NCBI GenBank assembly: GCA_009926035.1
Contig: RFPQ01000020.1
Location: 1 to 9,674, forward strand
DNA: 9,674 nt
Reading direction: 5' to 3'
Source of the DNA: Betaproteobacteria bacterium
GTDB lineage: Bacteria > Pseudomonadota > Gammaproteobacteria > Burkholderiales > Methylophilaceae
The notes beneath the pieces were generated by a model. It was not told where the DNA came from. It saw only the letters and a program-made list of their open reading frames with translations, and searched no databases. Of the stretch, positions 1-7,501 are shown piece after piece; position 1 is the stretch's first letter; the number at the start of each line of letters is the position of its first letter. The position numbers and the translations under genes were made by a program.

Positions 1-355
1 TGAGCTGGTAGATCAATTGAAATTGGGATTAGTGAAATCACTTGCACAACAATCAGAACTTGTGAGCTTTAAAAATAACGAGATGATTTTATCTATTGCA
101 GATGAGCACAAACATCTACTTAATGAAACCTACCAAAAAAAATTAGAATCCAGCTTGTCTGATCATTTTAACCAACGCATCAAACTTGTCATCTTACAAA
201 AAGGTGCCAATAATTCACCACTCAAACAAAAACAAGAAGAACGTTCAACACTCATGAAAACTACGGAGGAAGCTATCCTTCAAGATCAATTCGTACAATC
301 ATTACTTACAGAATTTAATGCTGAAATTATTCCGTCCAGCATTAAACCCAATTAA
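1..355 (+). CDS. dnaX: DNA polymerase III subunit gamma/tau, C-terminal end (partial)
   Basis: This is the last 117 codons of dnaX; the reading frame is open from base 2 and the 5' part lies outside the window. A TTG at 17 is only an internal codon. The tail matches the tau-specific C-terminal domain that binds the polymerase alpha subunit. It has an LxxLxLGLVKSLAQQSEL helix near the window edge, an acidic/basic alpha-beta core, and the typical ending with DQFVQSLLTEF followed by SSIKPN. In families that make a shorter gamma form, this domain is present only in tau, so the full-length clamp-loader subunit can be made. It acts in the replisome, coupling clamp loader, polymerase core and helicase. 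It is followed after 20 bp by ybaB and then recR, the classical order, which supports the call despite the short piece. Confidence 0.9.
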   Translation, partial: ELVDQLKLGLVKSLAQQSELVSFKNNEMILSIADEHKHLLNETYQKKLESSLSDHFNQRIKLVILQKGANNSPLKQKQEERSTLMKTTEEAILQDQFVQSLLTEFNAEIIPSSIKPN

Positions 356-362
356 TTTTTAT

Positions 363-368
363 AAGGAG
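363..368 (+). promoter_or_regulatory. Ribosome binding site of ybaB
   Basis: AAGGAG lies 7 bases before the ATG at 376 and 10 bases before a second in-frame ATG at 379. It is the best Shine-Dalgarno match I found in the window. The spacing favours the first ATG, but the second remains usable and would shorten the protein by one residue. It sits in the 20-bp dnaX-ybaB gap, so ybaB can be translated independently of dnaX. Confidence 0.8.
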
Positions 369-375
369 CACTCAG

Positions 376-684
376 ATGATGAAAGGCGGCATGGGCAATT
401 TAATGAAACAAGCCCAAATGATGCAAGCTAATATGCAAAAAGCACAAGATGAACTTGGGCAAATTGACGTAGAGGGGTTAGCTAGCAATGGGCTTGTTAA
501 GATCGCAATCTCTTGCAAACATCAAATCAAAAAGATCTCTATTGACCCCTCTGTGATGAGCGATCACGAAATGTTAGAGGATCTTTTAATTGTAGCTTTT
601 AAAGATGCATTACAAAAAATCGAACATACAACGAACGCCAAAATGGGCAATATGCTACCACCCGGTATGAAATTACCCTTCTAA
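376..684 (+). CDS. ybaB: YbaB/EbfC family nucleoid-associated protein
   Basis: A small dimeric DNA-binding protein of 102 residues, a normal length for the family (about 100-110). The N-terminal helix (residues 5-27, GMGNLMKQAQMM start) is the methionine- and glutamine-rich YbaB signature. It is followed by the beta-sheet segment GLVKIAISCKHQIKKISID (39-57) and the helix EMLEDLLIVAFKDALQKIE (65-83). The C-terminus MLPPGMKLPF is also typical. Family members bind DNA in the nucleoid and are nearly always encoded between dnaX and recR, as here, with a 9-bp gap to recR. A link to recombinational repair is inferred in the literature from this context; the exact role is unclear. The start at 376 is chosen from the strong Shine-Dalgarno site upstream. 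Confidence 0.95.
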   Translation: MMKGGMGNLMKQAQMMQANMQKAQDELGQIDVEGLASNGLVKIAISCKHQIKKISIDPSVMSDHEMLEDLLIVAFKDALQKIEHTTNAKMGNMLPPGMKLPF

Positions 685-693
685 TTCGTTTGT

Positions 694-1296
694 ATGAAAA
701 ATACTGAAGCCCTTGAACAACTTGTCGACGCCTTAAGGTGCTTACCCGGTATCGGCCCCAAATCAGCTTTACGCATGGCTTATCATCTTTTACAGCATGA
801 TAGAAAAGGTGCAGCTCTTCTTTCAAGTTCAATCGCCAATGCCATTGAACTTGTAGGGCACTGTTCTCAGTGTAATAATTTTTCTGAAGAAATAATCTGC
901 TCACTTTGCTCATCTCATGAACGAGATCCTTCACTTCTCTGCGTGATTGAGATGCCAAGCGATCTTATGATGTTAGAACAAACACATTCTTATAACGGTA
1001 TGTATTTTATATTGATGGGCAAACTTTCGCCATTAGATGGCATTGGACCTAAAGATATTCATTTAGACAGGCTTTTGAAACGACTCGATGCAGGTATCGT
1101 CAAAGAGGTAATTTTGGCCAATAACTTTACAGTAAGTGGCGATGCTACCGCTCATTACGTCACTGAACTTCTTAAATCACGCGGTATTAAATTAAGTCGA
1201 ATTGCAAGAGGTTTACCTATGGGTGGCGAGATTGAATATATTGATAGCGGCACACTTGCTCAAGCCATGATTGAAAGAAAAACGATTAAAACCTAA
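694..1296 (+). CDS. recR: Recombination mediator protein RecR
   Basis: RecR works with RecO (and RecF) to load RecA on SSB-coated single-stranded DNA during gap repair. The 200-residue length is standard. Visible parts in order: an N-terminal helix-hairpin-helix (about 10-32, with [16 protein letters not shown]); a zinc finger with Cys57, Cys60, Cys69 and Cys72 (CxxC-x8-CxxC); a Toprim domain beginning near Leu81 with Glu86; the conserved [14 protein letters not shown] stretch (111-124); and a C-terminal [14 protein letters not shown] segment (171-184). The usual NPTVEGEATA signature reads [11 protein letters not shown] here (143-153), a mild departure. No good Shine-Dalgarno precedes the ATG, so translation may be coupled to ybaB, whose stop is 9 bp upstream. 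Its TAA stop overlaps the stop of the convergent phosphatase gene. Confidence 0.96.
   Translation: MKNTEALEQLVDALRCLPGIGPKSALRMAYHLLQHDRKGAALLSSSIANAIELVGHCSQCNNFSEEIICSLCSSHERDPSLLCVIEMPSDLMMLEQTHSYNGMYFILMGKLSPLDGIGPKDIHLDRLLKRLDAGIVKEVILANNFTVSGDATAHYVTELLKSRGIKLSRIARGLPMGGEIEYIDSGTLAQAMIERKTIKT
1293..1296. other. Overlapping stop codons of convergent recR and HAD phosphatase genes
   Basis: The four bases CTAA hold the TAA of recR on the plus strand (1294-1296) and the TAG of the phosphatase gene on the minus strand (1295-1293). There is no intergenic space at the meeting point of the two gene rows. I see no GC-rich hairpin with a T run on either strand nearby, so transcription from each side should continue into the other gene's 3' end unless Rho acts. 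Confidence 0.9.
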
Positions 1297-1937
1297 AGAT
1301 AATTCAAAAGATCTTCTGGCTTATCAATGATATGGTGAGCATTCCAATTTTCACCATCATCCCCCTCCTCTAAATAACCATAACGTGCAATCATACTAAT
1401 CATGCCTGCATCATTTGCTGCAATAACATCACGTCTATCATCTCCCAAATAAATGACTTCAGATGGTTGAATTGATATCATCGATGCAGCTTTAATAAGA
1501 CCTTCAGGAGAAGGTTTTGACATATTGACATCATCTCCTGAGATAAGACATTGCGCATATTTCAAAACAGGATGTGAAGTTACAATGGGGACTGAAAATT
1601 TGCTTGCTTTATTGGTCACGATACCCCAAGGGATTTTTTTAAGATTTAAATTTTGAATTAATGCTTCTACACCATCCATGCATTGCACATCTTGATTATA
1701 TATTTCTTTATAAATGTCTAAAAATTCTTCAATGCGTGCATTAAATAAAGGATCATTTTTATCCATATCAAACCCAGCTCTAAGAAGCCCTGCAGCACCA
1801 TGAGAAGCAAAGGGCCGACCTTTTAAAAAGGGAATGGGTGGTAAATCATATTTTTGTCTTAATTCATTAAGGGCTCCTACAAGTTGCGGTGCACTATCTA
1901 TCAATGTACCGTCTAGGTCGAAAAGAACAGCCTTCAT
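1293..1937 (-). CDS. gph: HAD-family phosphatase: phosphoglycolate phosphatase (Gph) or MurNAc-6-phosphate phosphatase (MupP)
   Basis: A HAD superfamily hydrolase of 214 residues. Motif I is DLDGTLIDS (7-15) with nucleophile Asp7 and acid/base Asp9. Motif II is TN (108-109, in WGIVTNK). Motif III is the lysine of SKPSPEGL (Lys141). Motif IV is GDDRRD (165-170) with Asp166/Asp167 for magnesium. An alpha-helical cap lies at about 16-95. Genes of this type next to ubiG are commonly annotated gph, which clears 2-phosphoglycolate. However, the Pseudomonas gene in the same place after ubiG (PA3172) was shown to be MupP, which dephosphorylates MurNAc-6-phosphate in peptidoglycan recycling. Family and fold are certain; the substrate is not decided by sequence alone. 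The ATG lies 2 bp after the ubiG stop, so the genes are probably co-transcribed and translationally coupled. Confidence 0.85.
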   Translation of the reverse strand: MKAVLFDLDGTLIDSAPQLVGALNELRQKYDLPPIPFLKGRPFASHGAAGLLRAGFDMDKNDPLFNARIEEFLDIYKEIYNQDVQCMDGVEALIQNLNLKKIPWGIVTNKASKFSVPIVTSHPVLKYAQCLISGDDVNMSKPSPEGLIKAASMISIQPSEVIYLGDDRRDVIAANDAGMISMIARYGYLEEGDDGENWNAHHIIDKPEDLLNYL

Positions 1938-1939
1938 GA

Positions 1940-2659
1940 TTAATCTTTAGTCACTTCAATTAGATAATTGACTGAGACATCATCTCCTAATTTGTAGACA
2001 TCTGTGATGGGGTTATAAGTCATACCCGTTAGTGTTTTTATATTTAAATTTTCATTTCGGCACCATGCAATCAACTCGGAAGGTTTAATAAATTTTTCAT
2101 AGTCGTGTGTGCCACGTGGCAATAACTTAAGAATATATTCGGCACCAATCACAGCAAATAAGTAGGCCTTAACATTACGATTAATCGTTGACATAAAAAG
2201 TGTACCGCCCGGTTTTAAAATTTTTGCACATAAAGACACAATGCTTGATGGCTCTGGCACATGCTCTAGCATTTCCATACATGTGATGACATCAAATAAC
2301 GGGCCATCTTGTGAAGCTAAGACTTCCAATGAAGTACATTGATAATCAATATCGAGTTTAGATTGAAGTGCGTGAAGCTTTGCAATGTTAATCACTTTTT
2401 CACCCATATCAATACCCGTCACATCCGCACCCAGTTTTGCCATGGACTCGGACAAAATGCCTCCACCACAGCCAACATCGAGTACTTTTTTGTTTTTTAA
2501 ATTCACTTTTTCGTGAATAAAATTAAGACGAAGTGGGTTGATCTGATGAAGAGGTTTAAATTCACTTCCCTCATCCCACCATTTATGAGCGAGCTCATTA
2601 AATTTATCGACTTCTTCTTGTGAAACGTTTATATGTTTTGTTTTAGCTTGAGTTGCCAT
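1940..2659 (-). CDS. ubiG: Ubiquinone biosynthesis O-methyltransferase UbiG
   Basis: UbiG carries out both O-methylations of ubiquinone synthesis using SAM, releasing S-adenosylhomocysteine; it associates peripherally with the inner membrane. At 239 residues it matches the usual length (about 240). The N-terminal region has the family block FNELAHKWWDEGSEFKPLHQ (20-39) followed by INPLRL. SAM motif I is VLDVGCGGGILSE (59-71), motif II centres on Asp85 (TGIDMGEKVI), the post-II motif is CMEMLEHVPEP (127-137), and LKPGGTLFMSTINRN (148-162) follows. PRGTHDYEKFIKPSEL (181-196) is the conserved lid/membrane-contact stretch. The ATG at 2659 lies inside the ancestral 3' end of the upstream amidohydrolase gene. 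An AAGGA at 2676-2672 is 12 bases upstream, a rather long spacing. Presence implies an aerobic, ubiquinone-using respiratory chain. Confidence 0.97.
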   Translation of the reverse strand: MATQAKTKHINVSQEEVDKFNELAHKWWDEGSEFKPLHQINPLRLNFIHEKVNLKNKKVLDVGCGGGILSESMAKLGADVTGIDMGEKVINIAKLHALQSKLDIDYQCTSLEVLASQDGPLFDVITCMEMLEHVPEPSSIVSLCAKILKPGGTLFMSTINRNVKAYLFAVIGAEYILKLLPRGTHDYEKFIKPSELIAWCRNENLNIKTLTGMTYNPITDVYKLGDDVSVNYLIEVTKD

Positions 2660-2817
2660 CGTAGCGCTATATCCTTACATGCTTGAATATCCATGGATGC
2701 GAAGTGCCCTTCCTCGTATTGCAATATGCCATTTACCCAGACGTGACTGACTTCTTCCCGTGATGCTGCATAAACTAAATGGCTCATCGGATCATATATG
2801 GGCAATGTTGATACATT
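2629..2817 (-). pseudogene. Out-of-frame C-terminal remnant of the MTA/SAH deaminase-like gene
   Basis: Read from 2817, the minus strand continues for 62 codons to a TAA at 2631-2629. The predicted peptide contains LPIYDPMSHLVYAAS and VSHVWVNGILQ, which are the usual closing elements of TRZ/ATZ-type amidohydrolases (P-x-YDP, then a strand returning to the N-terminal beta-sandwich). The upstream part (3950-2817, 378 codons, ending ADLTV) is in a different frame, and the frame used here is closed upstream by a TAA overlapping the Gly-Lys codons of EKGKYADL. Adding one base at the junction would give a 440-residue protein, a normal family length. Losses of 4, 7 or more bases (1 more than a multiple of 3) are also possible. 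The last 31 bp overlap ubiG. This fragment has no obvious start of its own. Confidence 0.85.
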
Positions 2818-3950
2818 ACAGTCAAATCGGCATATTTACCTTTTTCGATAGATCCGATGCGATCGTCTAAGCCTAATGCTTTTGCAGCATTAATGGTCAT
2901 CATCTCTAAAGATGTACTAGCATTAAGTGTCGCAGGATTTTTTGTGAGCCCTTTAGCAAGTAAAGACGCTAATTGCATATCATGTAATAAATCTTGCCTA
3001 TTATTACTTGCACTTCCATCTGTGCCAATACATACATTAATATTATTTTTTTGTAATATTTCTATATCTGCAATACCACTTCCTAATTTTAAGTTTGAAG
3101 TTGGGCAATGAATCACTGACACAGATTCTTTTGAAAGCGTTGTTATATCCTCATCATTCAAATAAACGGAATGGACTGCCATGAATTGTGGACTCAAAAA
3201 GCCAAGACGATGAAGTCTTTCAATGGGTCTTAATTGGTATTGTTTTAAACTTTCTTGAATCTCATTTTCTGTTTCATGCACATGCATATGAATAGTAAGA
3301 TTGAGCTGATTGGCGTAAGTTAAAACTTGATCGAGTGTCTTATCTGAGACTGAATATGGTGCATGTGGTGCTAAGCTTGATGTAATAAGGCTTTCGTCGC
3401 GCCAACCATCTCTAGCCTCAAGCCCTTTCATCAAGTAATCCTCCCCATCATTCGCGTAATTCGATGGATAATCCATCACAAAAAGCGCAATGTTCGCTCT
3501 CATACCACTTTGTTTAATTGCGCGCGATGCTGCTTCAGGATAAAAATACATTTCATTGAATGTCGTTACACCACTCTTTAACATTTCAGCACATGCAATT
3601 AATGTGCCATCGTATACAAAATCAGGGGTGACCCATTTTTTTTCCAAGGGCCAAATAGATTCGTTAAGCCATATATGAAGTGGTTGATCATCTGCAAAAC
3701 CTCTAAATAAATTCATTGCAGCATGTGTATGTGCATTGATAAGGCCGGGAGTCACGATATGATGGTGAAGCTGAAAGTGCTCTTGAGTTTGATAAAGTGA
3801 GGCAACTTTTTTTGTCTCAATAATATCAATGATTCGATCCTGATCAATAACGATCGAATGATCTTCTAGTGTTATATTATGCGGCCTAACGGGACAGATC
3901 CATTTAGCAGAAATAATCGTGCTGACATGCTGAACTTGAGGATCTGCCAT
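2784..3950 (-). CDS. mtaD: TRZ/ATZ-type amidohydrolase, probable 5'-methylthioadenosine/S-adenosylhomocysteine deaminase, frameshifted near its 3' end
   Basis: A metal-dependent hydrolase of the amidohydrolase superfamily. Likely substrates are methylthioadenosine and/or S-adenosylhomocysteine, deaminated to the inosine analogues. The call rests on family motifs and on synteny with Pseudomonas PA3170 (an MTA deaminase) next to ubiG. Metal and active-site residues are present: His74 and His76 (NAHTHAAMN), His223 and Glu226 (HMHVHE), His260 (VHSVYL) and Asp311 (GTDGSASNN). The N-terminal beta-sandwich (1-65) precedes the barrel. After ADLTV (374-378) the frame runs into ten unrelated codons and a TGA at 2786-2784; the true C-terminus continues in another frame to 2629. 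The 388-residue product would lack the last sandwich strands and may be unstable. The ATG is 6 bp after purA. Exact substrate is inferred; the break could be real or a sequence error. Confidence 0.85.
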   Translation of the reverse strand: MADPQVQHVSTIISAKWICPVRPHNITLEDHSIVIDQDRIIDIIETKKVASLYQTQEHFQLHHHIVTPGLINAHTHAAMNLFRGFADDQPLHIWLNESIWPLEKKWVTPDFVYDGTLIACAEMLKSGVTTFNEMYFYPEAASRAIKQSGMRANIALFVMDYPSNYANDGEDYLMKGLEARDGWRDESLITSSLAPHAPYSVSDKTLDQVLTYANQLNLTIHMHVHETENEIQESLKQYQLRPIERLHRLGFLSPQFMAVHSVYLNDEDITTLSKESVSVIHCPTSNLKLGSGIADIEILQKNNINVCIGTDGSASNNRQDLLHDMQLASLLAKGLTKNPATLNASTSLEMMTINAAKALGLDDRIGSIEKGKYADLTVMYQHCPYMIR

Positions 3951-3956
3951 CAGGTA

Positions 3957-5276
<1,320 letters not shown>

Positions 5277-6428
5277 TTAAACCGTTTTCACTTTCCACGC
5301 TTTAGAAGCGTCTTGAATCAATATGCGATCACAATTATTTTCGACTGCTCTCATATTTCCAAATAAATCGATCGCAACAATTTCACCTTTTTGACGTAAA
5401 GACTCAATCGCTTTTTGTAATTCAGGATCATTATTTTGAGGCGCTAAAATAGCTTTCGCTTTCTTTCCATTAGGGAATAAAGTGACTATATTTTTTAAAT
5501 CCATGGTGAACCCTGTTGCAGGACGATTACGACCAAAAGAGGCACCAATATTGTCGTAGCGACCGCCAAGTGCAATTGGTGAATAGCAATTGTCTGCATA
5601 GACTGAAAATACCAAACCATTATGATATTGATAACCACGAATATCACTCAAATCATATGAAATTTTAATTGCATTATTTTTTAGGGCATTATCAATTTGT
5701 TTTAGGAATTGCAGTGCATTATTAATCGTATTATCTTGTGGCAAAACTTTCTCAGCTTCTTTTAAGATATTTGCATCACCATAAAGATTCACTAGTGCGA
5801 TTACTGCATCTCGATTTTTTTTATCCATTGATTTCGTCAAATCAACCACTTCTGATTTATCTTTTTTCTGCATGGCCTGATATAAACGATCGAGTTGATC
5901 GCGCTCCATATTAGATGAAGCAATTAAAGTGGTAAAAATATCAAGATGATTAAAATCAAATGCGGCATGTTTGATTCCAATCGTATTAAGCGTCTTAATT
6001 AAAAGTGTTTGAATTTCAAGATCAGCTTCAATGCCTTTAAATCCGTAGAGCTCAGCTCCAATCTGGAAAGGCTCTCTTGATTGAAGAAAGCTTGCAGGCC
6101 TTGTTCTTAATACCGAACCTGCGTAAGACAGTCTAGTTACTTCATCATTTTGAATAAGATGTGCATCGATGCGAGCCACTTGAGGTGTGATATCAGCACG
6201 AACCCCCATGAGCCTGCCTGATAACTGATCCACAACCTTAAATGTATCAAGATCCATATCCTGACCGTTACTGTTTAAAGATTCGATGTATTCCAACATA
6301 GGTGGAATCACATAGAAATAACCATGCGCATGATAGAGATCAAGAATAGAACGTCTTAAAGATTCGAGATAGACAGCTTCATCAGGAAGCATGTCTTCAA
6401 CATAATCTGGGAGTGTCCATTGATTCAT
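5277..6428 (-). CDS. hisZ: ATP phosphoribosyltransferase regulatory subunit HisZ
   Basis: HisZ is a catalytically inactive relative of histidyl-tRNA synthetase that pairs with short-form HisG to make active, histidine-regulated ATP phosphoribosyltransferase, the first step of histidine synthesis. The 383 residues lack the HisRS C-terminal anticodon-binding domain, as expected for HisZ (full HisRS is about 420 or more). Class II synthetase-like elements are visible: VRADITPQVARIDAHL (76-91), the motif-2-like stretch YAGSVLRTRP to REPFQIGAELYG (102-129), RGYQYHNGLVFSVY (264-277) in place of a functional histidine loop, and GGRYDNIGASFGR (288-300) as motif 3. HisG is not in the window. It implies the genome carries a short HisG elsewhere. 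The start lies 3 bp after the DUF2065 gene; the hisZ-purA pair is common in beta- and gammaproteobacteria. Confidence 0.95.
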   Translation of the reverse strand: MNQWTLPDYVEDMLPDEAVYLESLRRSILDLYHAHGYFYVIPPMLEYIESLNSNGQDMDLDTFKVVDQLSGRLMGVRADITPQVARIDAHLIQNDEVTRLSYAGSVLRTRPASFLQSREPFQIGAELYGFKGIEADLEIQTLLIKTLNTIGIKHAAFDFNHLDIFTTLIASSNMERDQLDRLYQAMQKKDKSEVVDLTKSMDKKNRDAVIALVNLYGDANILKEAEKVLPQDNTINNALQFLKQIDNALKNNAIKISYDLSDIRGYQYHNGLVFSVYADNCYSPIALGGRYDNIGASFGRNRPATGFTMDLKNIVTLFPNGKKAKAILAPQNNDPELQKAIESLRQKGEIVAIDLFGNMRAVENNCDRILIQDASKAWKVKTV

Positions 6429-6431
6429 CGA

Positions 6432-6617
6432 TTAACGGCCTAAGAATATGAAAATTAATCCTAACAAAAAAGACACCAGACCCATAAAACGGATCTGACC
6501 ACTTTTCATTGTAATGAGTTTTTTAAAAGTATCACGCCAGCCTTGAGGAAAAAAGAAAGGCATAAGACCTTCTATGACTAACATCAATCCTAGAGATGAA
6601 AAAAGCCAATTTTTCAT
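6432..6617 (-). CDS. DUF2065 (YjeT-like) small inner-membrane protein
   Basis: A 61-residue protein with two hydrophobic segments, about residues 4-23 and 42-60. They are separated by a short polar loop containing PQGWRDTFKKL (24-34). The conserved features of DUF2065 are visible: EG at 16-17 in the first helix, a P-x-x-WR motif after it, and IRFMGLVSFLLGL (42-54). The E. coli member yjeT lies between hflC and purA, the same neighbourhood as here, so this is a real conserved gene. Its function is not established. The position directly behind hflC (3 bp gap) suggests, but does not show, a role with the HflKC-FtsH membrane complex. A GAG six bases before the ATG (6626-6624), inside the hflC end, may act as Shine-Dalgarno. 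The loop is probably exposed on one face, with both termini on the other. Confidence 0.88.
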   Translation of the reverse strand: MKNWLFSSLGLMLVIEGLMPFFFPQGWRDTFKKLITMKSGQIRFMGLVSFLLGLIFIFLGR

Positions 6618-6620
6618 CTT

Positions 6621-7496
6621 TTACTCTTTTTTCTTCTTTGAGCTTCGCAAGTATTTTAAAAAGTCAGACGTTGGATCAAGGACCATCACGTCGCTTTTAT
6701 CTTTAAAGCTATTTTTATAAGCTTCTATGCTTCGGTAAAAAGCATAAAACTCCGGATTCTTGCCATAGGCATTGGCATATATTTCTGCAGCTTTTGCGTC
6801 TCCATCACCTTTTAATTTTTGAGCTTCTTTATAAGCTTCGGCAATAATAATATCGCGCTGTTTTTCAGCATCCGCACGAATTTTTTCTGAAGCTGCAAAG
6901 CCTTGAGAACGCAATTCATTAGCGACGGACTTACGTTCTGCATCCATACGTTGGTACACTGATTCACTCACTTCTTTAGGAAGGTCAACGCGTCTTAAAC
7001 GTACATCTAAAATTTGAATACCAAGAGAGCGTAAATCACGATCAGCGCGTTCAGTTAAAATCTGCATAATCTCAGTTCGTTCTCCTGAAACTACATCATG
7101 AATTGTTCTTTTACCAAACTCAGCGCGCAAGCCATCATTCACTGTTTGTGAAATTCTTCTCTCTGCTTGAACCTCATCTCCTTTGACTGAGACATAATAT
7201 TTCGCAGGGTCAATGATTTTCCATTTGATAAATGAATCTACCAGAACATTTTTCTTTTCACTTGTAATAAAACGATCAGCTTCTTGAACATTGAGCGTCA
7301 AAATACGGTTATCAAAAAACCGGACATTCTCAATCAAAGGTGTTTTGAAATAAAGTCCCGGCTCTTTTTTAATGGAGACAATTTCACCCAGTCTAAAAAC
7401 AATAGCGTGCTCTCTTTGATCGACTGTAAAAGTCGATGCTGCAAGCATCATGATTGCGATAAAAAAGCCAACTGCTACATACGTTATTTTTTTCAT
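6621..7496 (-). CDS. hflC: Protease modulator HflC (SPFH domain)
   Basis: HflC forms with HflK a large cage around the membrane protease FtsH in the inner membrane and modulates its access to substrates. The 291-residue protein has one N-terminal membrane anchor (about 4-23, VAVGFFIAIMMLAAS core), then the SPFH/band-7 domain starting VDQREHAIVFRLGEIV (25-40) and running to about 180. A long charged coiled-coil region (about 183-240, RMDAERKSVANELRSQG then KIRADAEKQRD) follows. The short segment YGKNPEFYAFYRSIEAYKNS (244-263) is characteristic of HflC, and the C-terminus is lysine rich. The ATG is 5 bp after the hflK stop with a good Shine-Dalgarno inside the hflK end. Length and domain order are normal for the family. 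Confidence 0.97.
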   Translation of the reverse strand: MKKITYVAVGFFIAIMMLAASTFTVDQREHAIVFRLGEIVSIKKEPGLYFKTPLIENVRFFDNRILTLNVQEADRFITSEKKNVLVDSFIKWKIIDPAKYYVSVKGDEVQAERRISQTVNDGLRAEFGKRTIHDVVSGERTEIMQILTERADRDLRSLGIQILDVRLRRVDLPKEVSESVYQRMDAERKSVANELRSQGFAASEKIRADAEKQRDIIIAEAYKEAQKLKGDGDAKAAEIYANAYGKNPEFYAFYRSIEAYKNSFKDKSDVMVLDPTSDFLKYLRSSKKKKE

Positions 7497-7501
7497 AATG
7501 A

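Noticed and set aside
599..958. Open frame of 119 codons on the minus strand across ybaB and recR.
   Set aside because: It is antisense to two certain genes, has no recognisable domain or ribosome binding site, and its composition is unlike a real protein from this genome.
1297..1317. AAGAT/ATCTT pairing followed by T-rich sequence on the minus strand, a possible terminator for the long row.
   Set aside because: The stem is about five AT-rich pairs with a 10-base loop and lies before the phosphatase stop; too weak to call.
1332..1357. Inverted repeat ATGGTGA ... TCACCAT with a 12-base loop just past the recR stop, a possible terminator.
   Set aside because: It lies inside the phosphatase coding sequence, the stem is only 7 bp with a long loop, and no T run follows on either strand. 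Its letters are explained by conserved-looking codons (DGENW and HH).
2662..2669. Perfect 8-bp palindrome TAGCGCTA just upstream of the ubiG start, a possible operator.
   Set aside because: It falls in the ancestral amidohydrolase coding frame and is short enough to occur by chance; no second copy or nearby promoter was found.
2810..2822. Programmed ribosomal frameshift as the explanation for the split amidohydrolase gene.
   Set aside because: No slippery heptamer or clear downstream hairpin is present, and enzymes of this family are not known to need frameshifting.
2857..3111. Open frame of 84 codons on the plus strand within the amidohydrolase gene.
   Set aside because: It mirrors strongly conserved codons of the opposite strand (including the GTDGSASNN region) and has no family features.
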